A stretch of 64,000 nt of DNA from NCBI RefSeq assembly GCF_000424065.1, contig NZ_KE384126.1:55496-119495 (forward strand), in the 5' to 3' direction. Positions 1 to 8,533 of this stretch are shown here, piece after piece. A program made the position numbers and the translations under genes. The notes beneath the pieces are model-generated. The model was not told the origin of the DNA, did no database searches, and saw nothing but the letters and a program-made list of their open reading frames with translations. Source of the stretch: Selenomonas ruminantium subsp. ruminantium ATCC 12561. GTDB lineage: Bacteria; Bacillota; Negativicutes; Selenomonadales; Selenomonadaceae. Every line of letters starts with the position of its first letter. Position 1 is the first letter of the stretch.

Positions 1-705
1 GGCAATAACGTGGTTATCATGGTTACTGATGATGGTAAAGGTATCGATGCCAGCAAGATTCGCAAAAAGGCTGTCGAAAAGGGCATGATTTCGCAGGAAG
101 ATGCAGACAAACTCGATGATGCAGATGCAGTTCGCCTGATTTTCCTTCCGGGCTTCTCCACTGCCGAGCAGATTACGGATATTTCCGGCCGCGGCGTAGG
201 TATGGACGTTGTGCGCAGCAAGATTGAATCTCTGTCCGGTCATGTAGATGTAGAAACCAAGATTGACGAAGGTTCCGTATTCAAGATCAAGCTGCCGCTG
301 ACGCTGGCTATTATTCAGGCCATGCTGGTTAAGGTGCAGGAAGAAATCTATGCAATTCCTTTGGGTTCCATCGACAGCACGATCAACATTCAGCCCACAG
401 ATATTAAGACGGTACGTAATCGGGAAGTTATTGTCCTGCGCGGTGAAATCATTCCGATTATCCGCATGGAAGAAACCCTGCAGATACCGCATGTGAAGGA
501 TTCGGATGAGATTTTCGTTGTAGTTGTACATGCCGGCGAAGCCAAAGCTGGTATCGTAGTAGACAATCTGATTGGCCAGCAGGAAATCGTTATCAAGACC
601 CTGGGCAACCTCTTTACGGGGCTCAAGATGTTCTCTGGTGCAACGGTTCTCGGCGATGGCCGTGTAGCCCTGATTCTCGATGTGGCTACGATGATGCAGC
701 AGTAA
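1..705 (+). CDS. cheA: Chemotaxis histidine kinase CheA, C-terminal part (5' truncated by window edge)
   Basis: This is the last 234 codons of a CheA-type kinase; the reading frame is open from base 1, so the gene starts upstream of the window. The first residues carry the ATP-binding G1 box (DDGKGID) and then the G2-type box (GRGVGMDVV) of the HATPase domain. The rest, from about residue 100, is a CheW-like regulatory domain that docks onto CheW and receptor tips. CheA autophosphorylates and passes phosphate to CheY/CheB. The gene is followed after 13 bases by cheW, in the order seen at the end of the Bacillus fla/che operon. The GTG at base 10 lies inside the kinase domain and is not a real start. 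Confidence 0.95.
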   Translation, partial: GNNVVIMVTDDGKGIDASKIRKKAVEKGMISQEDADKLDDADAVRLIFLPGFSTAEQITDISGRGVGMDVVRSKIESLSGHVDVETKIDEGSVFKIKLPLTLAIIQAMLVKVQEEIYAIPLGSIDSTINIQPTDIKTVRNREVIVLRGEIIPIIRMEETLQIPHVKDSDEIFVVVVHAGEAKAGIVVDNLIGQQEIVIKTLGNLFTGLKMFSGATVLGDGRVALILDVATMMQQ

Positions 706-718
706 GGAGGCAGTAACC

Positions 719-1180
719 ATGGCAAATGAAGAAAACAAACAGAATGATGAAGTGCAGGTCGTGGCGTTCAAGCTGCGTGATGAAGAATACGGTGTCAGCA
801 TCCTGAATGTGCAGGAAATCCGCAATATGACGGATATTACCCGTGTCCCCTTTGCCGCTGACTTCATCAAGGGCGTTATCAACCTGCGTGGCTCGGTGCT
901 TCCTGTTATCGACTTGAAGAAACGTTTGGGGCTGGCAGAAACTCCTTATACAGAAAATACCCGCATCGTTACGGTGACCATTGATGAACTCCATGTGGGC
1001 ATGCTGGTGGATGCGGTTACAGAAGTTTTGACCATTGGCAGCAAGACCGTAGATACCAAGAAGGCCACTAATGACCGCAGCGGCTCCCGTTTCCTCAATG
1101 GCATAGGCAATGTAGATGGCAGACTTATCATTATGTTGAACCTTGAAGAAATCATTGGCGCAACTGGCGATGGGAAGTAA
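719..1180 (+). CDS. cheW: Chemotaxis coupling protein CheW
   Basis: A 153-residue protein that is a CheW domain throughout (core FKLRDEEYGVSILNVQEIR, then GVINLRGSVLPVIDLKKRL). CheW is a cytoplasmic adaptor linking chemoreceptor tips to CheA in the signalling array. The ATG at 719 is preceded by a strong AAGGAGG Shine-Dalgarno that overlaps the cheA stop, so translation is probably coupled. Length and motifs are normal for the family. It sits between cheA and cheC on the same strand, as expected for an operon. Confidence 0.96.
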   Translation: MANEENKQNDEVQVVAFKLRDEEYGVSILNVQEIRNMTDITRVPFAADFIKGVINLRGSVLPVIDLKKRLGLAETPYTENTRIVTVTIDELHVGMLVDAVTEVLTIGSKTVDTKKATNDRSGSRFLNGIGNVDGRLIIMLNLEEIIGATGDGK

Positions 1181-1200
1181 ATAAAAATGAGGTGTCTGAT

Positions 1201-1815
1201 ATGACCGATGAATTAAATCTTTCCGCCAATCAGCTGGATGCTTTGCGTGAGATTGGTAATGTTGGTGCTGGGAATTCGGCGACAGCCCTTTCCCAGGTCA
1301 TCAACCGGAGAATTGACATGAATGTGCCAAAAGTGGCACTGGTACCGTTGGAAGTGGTTCCGGATTTGGTCGGTGGCCCCGATGCTGTAGTAGTAGGTAT
1401 TTTCCTGCGTGTTTACGGCAAAGCGCCCAGTAATATCCTGTTCCTGCTTCCGCAGAAATCCGCCTTTTATTTGGTGGATACCCTGATGGGTAAACCCCAT
1501 GGAGAAACCAATAGTTTGGACTTCATGGATGAATCTGCCCTGATGGAAATCGGCAATATTTTGTCTGGTGCATACTTAAATGCATTTTTTACCTTTACGA
1601 AAATTACTATGCTGCCCTCTATTCCGGCATTGGCTATGGATATGGCAGGTGCTCTGCTGAATGTCGTATTGGCACAGCTGGGGCAGATGGGGGATCAGGC
1701 ATTGGTTATTGAAACCGAATTCCTGTCGGAAGATGATGGAATCAATGGCCAGTTCTTCCTGGTACCTGATCCGGGTTCGTTGGAGACGATTATAAAAGCT
1801 GTAGGAGTTGAGTAA
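1201..1815 (+). CDS. cheC: CheY-P phosphatase CheC
   Basis: A 204-residue CheC. CheC dephosphorylates CheY-P and binds CheD during adaptation. Both active-site signatures (D/S-x3-E-x2-N-x22-P) are intact: D13/E17/N20/P43 and S112/E116/N119/P142. This suggests a fully active two-site enzyme. The ATG at 1201 is preferred over the in-frame GTG at 1192 because the AGGTG Shine-Dalgarno lies at proper distance from the ATG and would overlap the GTG. cheD follows after one base. Confidence 0.94.
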   Translation: MTDELNLSANQLDALREIGNVGAGNSATALSQVINRRIDMNVPKVALVPLEVVPDLVGGPDAVVVGIFLRVYGKAPSNILFLLPQKSAFYLVDTLMGKPHGETNSLDFMDESALMEIGNILSGAYLNAFFTFTKITMLPSIPALAMDMAGALLNVVLAQLGQMGDQALVIETEFLSEDDGINGQFFLVPDPGSLETIIKAVGVE

Positions 1816-1816
1816 T

Positions 1817-2302
1817 ATGGCAGATCTTATCCGAGTCGGTATGGCCGACTATAAAGTTGGTTCTGCTCCGTCAACCATCATCAGCTATGGTCTTGGATCC
1901 TGTATCGGGATTTCTCTGTATGACCCGCAGACGAAAGTTGGCGGGCTACTGCATATCATGCTTCCCGACAGCACGCAGGCTCGTCCCACGGACAATCCAG
2001 CCAAATTTGCGGATACAGGATTACCGCTGATGCTTAGAGATGTATTGGCACAGGGGGCGGTAAAAACGCGCCTTGTAGCTAAAATCGCTGGTGGAGCACA
2101 AATGTTTGCATTCCAGAATGCTACCGATATTATGCGTGTCGGCAGCCGTAATGCAGAGGCAGCCAAGAAGGTTTTGAGGGAACTGGGCATAAAATTGATT
2201 GCCGAAGATACTGGTGGCACCTATGGCCGTACGGTATCCATTGACCTCAATGACGGTGTATATAAAGTTAAGACGATCGATAAAGGCGAGAAAACGATTT
2301 AA
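1817..2302 (+). CDS. cheD: Chemoreceptor glutamine deamidase CheD
   Basis: A 161-residue CheD, which deamidates receptor glutamines and works with CheC in adaptation. The active-site Cys29 (in YGLGSCIGISLYDP) and His46 (in GLLHIMLPDS) are present with the family spacing of 17 residues. By that alignment the third catalytic position, usually Thr, is Ser23. The ATG at 1817 lies one base after the cheC stop, and its Shine-Dalgarno (GGAG, 1804-1807) is inside cheC, so the two genes are tightly coupled. Confidence 0.94.
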   Translation: MADLIRVGMADYKVGSAPSTIISYGLGSCIGISLYDPQTKVGGLLHIMLPDSTQARPTDNPAKFADTGLPLMLRDVLAQGAVKTRLVAKIAGGAQMFAFQNATDIMRVGSRNAEAAKKVLRELGIKLIAEDTGGTYGRTVSIDLNDGVYKVKTIDKGEKTI

Positions 2303-2333
2303 CTTTCAGATTAAATGTGCAGGTGAAAATATT

Positions 2334-2714
2334 TTGGCTAAATTATATGCAGCACTGGTTTTTGCTTTTGTTGCCGCCACGGTGATCGTGATTACAGGAA
2401 TATCCAGCGAGGCGCGGGGGATTACCGTTTTTTTCCGCGGAATAGTCGGCTTTATTAGTGCAGGACTTTTGGTCTATATTCTGCTGAGAATCCTCGCAGC
2501 CAAGGATATTATGGATTTTGATGCCTTCATAGAGGCCAAGGATGAAAAAGCCATGGCAATGGTTGAAGGCGAACCATCTTCGGCGGTAGATGAAGAAATC
2601 ATCGAAGAGGAACAGACGGAGACAGGAGAAGCGGAACCAGCAAATACAGGCGGACAGGCACAATTTGAACCATTAAGCACTGGTGACCTGACGCGTATGA
2701 AAATGCCAGAGTAA
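2334..2714 (+). CDS. Small membrane protein of the chemotaxis/flagellar operon, unknown function
   Basis: I do not recognise this family. The reading frame is open from 2199 but overlaps cheD there; the TTG at 2334 has an AGGTGA Shine-Dalgarno seven bases upstream and gives a 126-residue protein. It has two predicted membrane helices (about residues 4-23 and 33-55) and a long acidic, probably cytoplasmic tail rich in Glu. It lies between cheD and fliA, where Bacillus subtilis has no gene, so a motility or membrane-anchoring role is only an inference. Confidence 0.75.
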   Translation: MAKLYAALVFAFVAATVIVITGISSEARGITVFFRGIVGFISAGLLVYILLRILAAKDIMDFDAFIEAKDEKAMAMVEGEPSSAVDEEIIEEEQTETGEAEPANTGGQAQFEPLSTGDLTRMKMPE

Positions 2715-2750
2715 AAATTTGTTTTCGAGTTAGTGGGAGGAGGGCGTTCG

Positions 2751-3518
2751 GTGGATTCTTTTGAAATAACAAATGATGCGCCGGCTATTGATGTCGCTTC
2801 TCTGTGGCAAGACTATCTGAAAAGTAAAAGTGTAGAGCTGCGCAACCAGCTGGCGGAATATTATTTGCCGCTTATCAAGCTGGTTGCGGGACGGCTCGCA
2901 ATAAGTCTCCCTGCTCATGTGGACCGTGATGATTTGCTGTCCAGTGGTTTTTTCGGCCTGCTGGATGCCATTGACCGTTATGATATTGAGCGCAAGAATA
3001 AATTTGAAACTTACGCTGGTATTCGTATTCGCGGTGCTATGCTGGACTATCTGCGGGCTAAGGATTGGCTCCCTGTGACAATACGGCAAAGAATCCGCCG
3101 TTATGAACAGGCAGTTTTTGAGTTGGAAAATCGCTTGGGCAGAGCTGCAACGGATGAGGAATTGGCAGCGGAACTGGAAATATCCGTTAAAGATTTGCAG
3201 GCCTTAGAAGGGCAAATCAGTGTGGCCACGGTTATTCCGTTGGATGATTATCTACGAGCGGATTCTCCGTTGACTGGCGAGCCCGGCCCTTCAGAACGGA
3301 TGGAGAAGGAAGAACTCAGGACAACTTTGACAGCAGCTATCGAGCGTTTACCGGAAAAAGAGAAAAAAGTAGTAGCCCTGTATTACTATGAAGAACTGAC
3401 TTTGAAAGAAATCAGCTTAATCCTTAATTTATCGGAAGCTAGAATTTCCCAGCTGCATACCAAGGCAATATTCCGCATGCGGGGGTATCTGGCCAGGATG
3501 AAGGCGAGCTTAGTATAA
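2751..3518 (+). CDS. fliA: Flagellar sigma factor FliA/SigD (sigma-28)
   Basis: A 255-residue alternative sigma factor of the FliA/WhiG class, which directs RNA polymerase to late flagellar and chemotaxis promoters. Region 2 is visible (RDDLLSSGFFGLLDAIDRYD), then region 3 (KDWLPVTIRQRIRRYEQA) and a region 4 helix-turn-helix (LTLKEISLILNLSEARISQL). A GTG at 2751, preceded by GGGAGGAGGG, is chosen; the in-frame GTG at 2733 overlaps that Shine-Dalgarno. The position after the che genes and before a SwrB-like gene matches sigD of Bacillus. Confidence 0.94.
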   Translation: MDSFEITNDAPAIDVASLWQDYLKSKSVELRNQLAEYYLPLIKLVAGRLAISLPAHVDRDDLLSSGFFGLLDAIDRYDIERKNKFETYAGIRIRGAMLDYLRAKDWLPVTIRQRIRRYEQAVFELENRLGRAATDEELAAELEISVKDLQALEGQISVATVIPLDDYLRADSPLTGEPGPSERMEKEELRTTLTAAIERLPEKEKKVVALYYYEELTLKEISLILNLSEARISQLHTKAIFRMRGYLARMKASLV

Positions 3519-3540
3519 ATTAGCCTAAGGGGGACGCAAC

Positions 3541-5226
3541 ATGGATGACCAGGTATTACGCCCGGCAGTGGGCGGAACGGACGCAGGTTATCTGCTCGAA
3601 TTCCTTCAAGATGGGATTTTTGTAACGATATATCCTAGCGATGGCGCAGAGATGCTCTTTGAGCTTTCTGATGTGCGGCAGAGCCTGCATGATAACGGTG
3701 TAAATGACTATGACATCATCGAGCTTTCCAAGATTATCCGTGAGGCAGCAGGTGAGCGCCGTAAGATTGCTGATGCAGATAAGCTGGATATAGAGGAAGA
3801 AAATAGCGGCAGTCAGGAGTCTGAGGAAGCAGCAGAAGAAGATGATGATGAGCGTGATAAAGCAGCGGAAGAACCCGTGGGCATTATCATTGATATCAGC
3901 CGTGACCAGATGATTGCTACCGTGCGTTATGATACAACCAAAGGGACGAAGTGCCCGCAGGTTAATGATATCAAGAATGCATTGGCTGAAAAAGGCGTGG
4001 TTTTCGGTATTAAAGAAGATGCTATCCAAAAAGGTGTGCATAGTTTTACGCCATTTGTGGTGGCTGAAGGCAAACAGGTACAACATGGAGAAAATGCCCG
4101 TATTGAGCGCAAATTTGACTTGTCACAAAAAGGCAGGCCGAAGATAGACGAATATAACAGAGCGGATTACAAGGATATGAGTCTCTTTGTGCTGGTGAAA
4201 AAGGGCGATCTTTTAGCTGTGCGTATTCCGCAAACCGATGGTATACCAGGAAAAAATATATTTGGCATGGATGTGATGGCTCGTCCGGGACGTCCAATTC
4301 CTGTACCACAGGGGAAAAATACGGAAGTCCGCAATGATAATGAACTGTATGCAACCATTGATGGGCAGATTGTAGATACTACGCGCAAAATAGATGTTGA
4401 TCCCCATTTGAATATTACTTCCAGTGTGGGAGCGGCTACTGGCAATATTGATTTTGTAGGTGGTGTGTCTATAAGAGGCAATGTGGAAGCTGGCTTTGTG
4501 GTTAAAGCTACCGGCGATGTAGAAATTGGCGGTATGGTTAATGGTGCCGTGGTAGAAGGCCGTAATATCATCATAAAAGGTGGCATTAATGGTCAAAATA
4601 AGGGATATGTCAAAGCTGAGGAAAATGTGCAGGCCTTGTTTGCTGAAAACGCTATAGTAGAAGCTGGCTGGGATATCACGATTATAGATACAATCCTGCA
4701 TTCTCAGGTAAGAGCTGCAAATATGGTTTTTGTTGAAGAGAAACGCGGGATTATAACTGGCGGCAGCATTGCTGCAGGTGAAGAAATCCGTTGTAAAATG
4801 GCAGGTAATCCAGCAGCAGTAGTAACCAAGATGTCTGTAGGTGTTGACCCTACTATACAGAAACGTTATTTGGAAGTATGCAAGGAATGTAAGGAGGATA
4901 GAACCCGCCTTAAGCAGATAACGCAGATGCTCAATACTTTGGGGAAGATTGATGTAAGCCGTCTGCCTCAGCAGCGCATTGATCAAATCAATGCCTTGAC
5001 ACGTTCACAATTTCCACTGGCAGGAAAAATCAAGCGTGCTGAAAAAGAAATACAAGAGTTGGAAGAAGCTATGGGACGTATGAAAGAGGGAAAAATTCGT
5101 GTTTCCGATACGATTTATCCGGGAGTGCGTATAACCATTAATTCTGTGATTATGAATGTACAGAGCAGCATTCCCCATTGCCTGTTGTCTGTAAAGGATG
5201 AACGCATTCATATCGGACCTTATTGA
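3541..5226 (+). CDS. fapA: FapA-family protein (DUF342)
   Basis: A 561-residue protein of the FapA/DUF342 family (flagellar assembly protein A-like). After an N-terminal region with an acidic low-complexity stretch (about residues 80-110) comes the typical repetitive right-handed beta-helix core, with repeats such as GNVEAGFVVKATGDVEIGG and GAVVEGRNIIIKGGINGQ, then a C-terminal coiled coil (about residues 430-530). Members are usually cytoplasmic and encoded with flagellar or regulatory genes; the molecular role is not settled. The start at 3541 follows an AAGGGGGA Shine-Dalgarno. It lies directly downstream of fliA. Confidence 0.85.
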   Translation: MDDQVLRPAVGGTDAGYLLEFLQDGIFVTIYPSDGAEMLFELSDVRQSLHDNGVNDYDIIELSKIIREAAGERRKIADADKLDIEEENSGSQESEEAAEEDDDERDKAAEEPVGIIIDISRDQMIATVRYDTTKGTKCPQVNDIKNALAEKGVVFGIKEDAIQKGVHSFTPFVVAEGKQVQHGENARIERKFDLSQKGRPKIDEYNRADYKDMSLFVLVKKGDLLAVRIPQTDGIPGKNIFGMDVMARPGRPIPVPQGKNTEVRNDNELYATIDGQIVDTTRKIDVDPHLNITSSVGAATGNIDFVGGVSIRGNVEAGFVVKATGDVEIGGMVNGAVVEGRNIIIKGGINGQNKGYVKAEENVQALFAENAIVEAGWDITIIDTILHSQVRAANMVFVEEKRGIITGGSIAAGEEIRCKMAGNPAAVVTKMSVGVDPTIQKRYLEVCKECKEDRTRLKQITQMLNTLGKIDVSRLPQQRIDQINALTRSQFPLAGKIKRAEKEIQELEEAMGRMKEGKIRVSDTIYPGVRITINSVIMNVQSSIPHCLLSVKDERIHIGPY

Positions 5227-5238
5227 ATTCGTTTAGGT

Positions 5239-5270
5239 GAGGGCATCGCGTGAGAGATGCCCTCAGTTTG
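5239..5270 (+). terminator. Hairpin after fapA, possible weak terminator
   Basis: A nine-base perfect stem GAGGGCATC (5239-5247) pairs with GATGCCCTC (5256-5264) across an eight-base loop. The following T-run is short (AGTTTG), so it may only attenuate transcription or stabilise the fapA mRNA end. Confidence 0.5.
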
Positions 5271-5301
5271 TATCGTCCATACAGGAAAGAAGGGAGATCG
5301 G

Positions 5302-5640
5302 ATGGATGTCAGTCCAATGAGTATGCAAATGATTGTACCTCGTGCTCCGGATGCAGGGCAAGTGCAGCACAATCTCAATCAGGCCAATGCATTGCAGTCT
5401 GATTATCAAGCTTTAATGCAAAAAAATGAGGATAAGCTGAAACAAAAGCAGGTACGGGGAAAGGAAAATCCCGAAGATGGCCGTATAAAGGATGAACCTG
5501 AGCGGCAGAAAAATCGCGGCGGCAGCAAGCAGGGCAAGCGTCGGACGATCGAGGAACCCGCCGTCAATATTCCTGAGCAGCCAGCAGCAAGTATGGCTCC
5601 TGATCCTTCGAAGGGACGATTATTAGACATTAGCCTGTAA
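5302..5640 (+). CDS. Hypothetical hydrophilic protein of the flagellar operon
   Basis: A 112-residue protein, mostly charged, low-complexity and probably disordered (Lys/Arg/Glu-rich middle, Pro/Ala-rich end), with a hydrophobic start (MDVSPMSMQMIVPRAP). I do not recognise a domain. The ATG at 5302 has an AAGGGAG Shine-Dalgarno at good distance; the upstream in-frame codons from 5257 overlap the hairpin region and lack one. It lies between fapA and the SwrB-like gene, so a link to motility is inferred from position only. Confidence 0.7.
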   Translation: MDVSPMSMQMIVPRAPDAGQVQHNLNQANALQSDYQALMQKNEDKLKQKQVRGKENPEDGRIKDEPERQKNRGGSKQGKRRTIEEPAVNIPEQPAASMAPDPSKGRLLDISL

Positions 5641-5697
5641 ATAGCGTATAATCTATAAGGATTGTGCTATATTTTGAGAAGGAGTTTTGGTAAGTCT

Positions 5698-6444
5698 ATG
5701 TTTCCAGAAATATTTGGATTTCTTATTATAGCTGGTGCTTTGCTGGTTGTGTTCGTGCGATTGATTTCCAGGCGTCAGAAAGGCGTGAATACGGAGGAAC
5801 TGCGAACATCAACGGAACAGCTGAAGGCGGAATTGACACGCTCCGCCGATGCGGTTATTAGTCGTATGGGCAATCATATTCAGCATTTGGAAAATCTACT
5901 CAGGCAGGCAGATGAACGCAACGTGCGGCTCGAAGCCGGAATAAATGAATACAAGCGTTTGGCTGGAGAAATGGAAGACCGCTCCGCAGCGCTGAACCGG
6001 GAACTTAACGAAGCACGAAAAATGATAGCCGAATTGGCGGCCTATCAGTCCGTGCCCATGATGCCCAAGCCGCCAGTGATGCCGATGCCGAACTTGAGCA
6101 GTCAACAAATGCCGTCATCATCTGCACAAATGCAGCGGGTAGATGCGCAGGACTTTGCTGAGGTATTGCAAAATTCCATCAATCGGGGGGAAGTTGCTGG
6201 CGAAGTGGCGAATAATACCTTGCAACCGGAGTCTGTTCAAGAAAATACAAATCCCCCGATTGAGAAGCCTGTAGAGGAACAAACGGTTCCCAAAAGAGTA
6301 CCGGAAAAACCAATTTCTCCTAATGCTGCTAAGGCAAAAGCCTTGCTCAGAAGTGGTTATTCAATAGAAGATACTGCCCGGGAAACGGGAATGGGGCGTG
6401 GAGCGATTGAGCTGCTAAATGAAATGAACAAACACGACTTGTAA
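5698..6444 (+). CDS. SwrB/YlxL-like membrane-anchored motility protein
   Basis: A 248-residue protein with one N-terminal membrane helix (about residues 6-23), a coiled coil (about 35-125), a Pro/Met/Gln-rich linker and a C-terminal helix-turn-helix-like segment (ALLRSGYSIEDTARETGMG). This layout and the place at the end of a che-fliA cluster match SwrB (YlxL) of Bacillus subtilis, which promotes flagellar type III export and swarming. The assignment rests on architecture and synteny. The ATG at 5698 has a GAGAAGGAG Shine-Dalgarno at a rather long spacing of 13 bases. Confidence 0.7.
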   Translation: MFPEIFGFLIIAGALLVVFVRLISRRQKGVNTEELRTSTEQLKAELTRSADAVISRMGNHIQHLENLLRQADERNVRLEAGINEYKRLAGEMEDRSAALNRELNEARKMIAELAAYQSVPMMPKPPVMPMPNLSSQQMPSSSAQMQRVDAQDFAEVLQNSINRGEVAGEVANNTLQPESVQENTNPPIEKPVEEQTVPKRVPEKPISPNAAKAKALLRSGYSIEDTARETGMGRGAIELLNEMNKHDL

Positions 6445-6493
6445 AAAATAAGGCATGAAAGTAACGAAAGTATCTTTCATGCCTTATTTTTCA
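6445..6493. terminator. Bidirectional terminator between motility operon and deoR-type gene
   Basis: A 17-base perfect inverted repeat (6445-6461 with 6474-6490; arm core AATAAGGCATGAAAG) has A-tracts on one side and T-tracts on the other. It sits between convergent genes and could stop transcription from both sides. Confidence 0.9.
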
Positions 6494-6496
6494 TTA

Positions 6497-7249
6497 TTAA
6501 TTATGATTTACCGGGTAGACGTGTATGCCTTGTTCATGAAGTTTGGTTAAGGTATCGCTGGCGGCTAAATCATCGGTATACAGGGCGCTGACCTGATTAT
6601 AGGATAAGAGCTTGACCGTGCCATGTAGATTGAATTTAGCCGATTCGGTCAGCACAATGGTCTGTTCAGCCCGCTCCGCCATGCAGCGGGCTGCTTCAGC
6701 ACGCATGAGGTCATTGGACATAAAACCAAGTTCATTTAGTCCATCTGTGCCAACAAAGAATTTGCTTACGTAAAAATCCTGGACGCAGCTGCGAATCATG
6801 GGGCCAATCATAACCTGAGATTCTTTTTGGTATTCGCCGCCCAAAAGTATCACCCGGACATGAGGGTACTTGCGAATGTAATCCGCAATGAAAGCAGAGT
6901 TGGTGATTATGGTTACATCCCGGCGGTTGGCAGCGACTTCTTCTGCCAGCAGGGCACAGCAGCTGCCGGATTCAATCATAATGGTTTCCCCGTTGTGTAC
7001 ACTCTCTGCTGCCCGGCGGGCGATACGCAGTTTGGCATCGTAATTGAAGGAAAGATGATTGCCCACATCATCGCTCGTGGTCAGGCGGGCAAAACCATGC
7101 TCACGGCGTAAAAGACCTTTTTTCGCAAGGATATTCAAATCCTTGCGGATGGTAACCTCCGAAACATCCAAAGCTTTGGCCAGGTCAGCTACAGCAATAC
7201 GGTTATGCTGATTGACAAGGCTTAACAGCTTGCTATGACGAATATGCAT
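6497..7249 (-). CDS. DeoR-family transcriptional regulator
   Basis: A 250-residue DeoR-type repressor. The N-terminal winged helix-turn-helix is typical (IAVADLAKALDVSEVTIRKD, then LAKKGLLRREHG). The C-terminal DeoRC sensor domain follows, with an effector-pocket signature (MIESGSCCALLAEEV) and GTDGLNE. Such proteins sense a phosphorylated sugar or nucleoside intermediate. The start is the ATG at 7249 with AGGGGATG upstream; the longer frame to 7309 adds a hydrophobic stretch foreign to the family. No sugar operon is adjacent, so its target is unknown. It is transcribed away from the YihY genes. Confidence 0.9.
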   Translation of the reverse strand: MHIRHSKLLSLVNQHNRIAVADLAKALDVSEVTIRKDLNILAKKGLLRREHGFARLTTSDDVGNHLSFNYDAKLRIARRAAESVHNGETIMIESGSCCALLAEEVAANRRDVTIITNSAFIADYIRKYPHVRVILLGGEYQKESQVMIGPMIRSCVQDFYVSKFFVGTDGLNELGFMSNDLMRAEAARCMAERAEQTIVLTESAKFNLHGTVKLLSYNQVSALYTDDLAASDTLTKLHEQGIHVYPVNHN

Positions 7250-7343
7250 AAAATCATCCCCTAAAAATATGTATAGGATAATTATAGCAAAAAAAGCAAA
7301 AGAATACATTACAAAAGTAGAAAATATTACGAATGAAATTTCC

Positions 7344-7373
7344 TTGCGAAGAAATAAGTCGTGGCGTTATAAT
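7344..7373 (+). promoter_or_regulatory. Sigma-70-type promoter for the YihY pair
   Basis: TTGCGA (7344-7349), an 18-base spacer and a perfect TATAAT (7368-7373). The leader to the first YihY start is about 150 bases and contains a possible 10-codon mini-ORF at about 7408 with its own GAGGTGG site. Confidence 0.65.
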
Positions 7374-7532
7374 AGATAAAAAGCTGACGGAATCGAGGTG
7401 GACGTTATGCCAATAAACCAGCCATTGTCGTGGAGCTGAAATGTCAGAATAGTGCAGGAAAATTCTGGGGTAAGTAGAACTATGTACGTATAAGGGATAT
7501 ATCCACAGCAGATGGTGTTCAAGGTGGTGTGT

Positions 7533-8504
7533 ATGCGGACGTTTCTCATCAATTGGTCTACTTATATAGGAGATATGCTGTATCTTTGGCTTAACGAAAC
7601 ACATAACCAGTTGGCAAGCGATGATGTAAAGGGAATAGCTCCGGGGATAGCGTTTTATTTTATCGTTGGATTTATTCCCTTTTTGATATTTTTGGTCAAT
7701 GTTATTTTATTTTGCACTATGACGCGGTTGGATATTGTGCTCAATATGCTTTATGCGTATCTGCCGGGAAAAGCGGCCGTGACATTGGCAGCAGATATTC
7801 AGCGGATAGTGGCTCAACGCAGTGATTTATGGATGTGGATGGGGCTTTTGGTTTCATTGGCGAGTTTTCAAAAAGGTCTGGCGGTGCTGGTGCGGGCTAC
7901 GGACGGGGAGCATTATGAAAGTGCGGATTATGAAAAAGCAAGGAAACTTGCTTTTTGGGTGCATGGTAAGGCATTGATTTTCGCTGTAGGCTTGATGGCA
8001 GCGATAATTTTATCCCTGGGCGTGTCGGTATTTGGCGAGGCTGTAGTCCAGTTTTTATGTCAGATATTTCCGTTGCCGGATTTCTTTTTGCGGATGTGGG
8101 ACTGGGGGAAATATGTTCTGCCTTTTGGGGCGTTGATTGTTTATTTGACGGTGTTTTATGTTTTGGCACCATGTGAGAATCGCCCTGAGGTGCTGCCAGC
8201 CATGATTGTTTCGCTTATTGTCACCACAGCATGGATGGCTGCAACGGGGCTATATAGCTGGTATATGCTGGCCCATCCGGGTGTAAAGGAATATTATGGT
8301 TTATTGATTGGGCTGTTTATTTTATTTGGCTGGTTTGGGTGGATTACCTATATAATCATCATTGGCAATTGTCTTTTGAAGGTTTGGCAGGAAAGGACGG
8401 TTTTGTGGGAAAAATATAAAGAAAATGGAATTAAAGTAAAAATTCTGCTGGTAAAGAAAAATATACGAAAATGGCATCAATATTGGCGCAAAAATGAGAG
8501 ATAA
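7533..8504 (+). CDS. YihY/BrkB-family membrane protein, copy 1
   Basis: A 323-residue polytopic inner-membrane protein of the YihY/virulence factor BrkB family (often misnamed RNase BN), with about six membrane helices. The start ATG at 7533 (MRTFLINWSTYIG) is set by AAGGTGG upstream and by the matching N-terminus of the neighbouring copy. The segment DDVKGIAPGIAFYFIVGFIP is nearly identical in both copies. Compared with copy 2 it has a short deletion near residue 135 and an extra basic tail (ending KWHQYWRKNER). Function of the family is unclear; membrane integrity or transport has been suggested. Confidence 0.85.
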   Translation: MRTFLINWSTYIGDMLYLWLNETHNQLASDDVKGIAPGIAFYFIVGFIPFLIFLVNVILFCTMTRLDIVLNMLYAYLPGKAAVTLAADIQRIVAQRSDLWMWMGLLVSLASFQKGLAVLVRATDGEHYESADYEKARKLAFWVHGKALIFAVGLMAAIILSLGVSVFGEAVVQFLCQIFPLPDFFLRMWDWGKYVLPFGALIVYLTVFYVLAPCENRPEVLPAMIVSLIVTTAWMAATGLYSWYMLAHPGVKEYYGLLIGLFILFGWFGWITYIIIIGNCLLKVWQERTVLWEKYKENGIKVKILLVKKNIRKWHQYWRKNER

Positions 8505-8533
8505 AATAATGGATATTGGTTAAGGTGTTGCAT

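Noticed and set aside
10..705. Independent CheW-like gene starting at GTG 10
   Set aside because: The frame continues upstream to base 1 with ATPase-domain sequence, so this is the interior of cheA.
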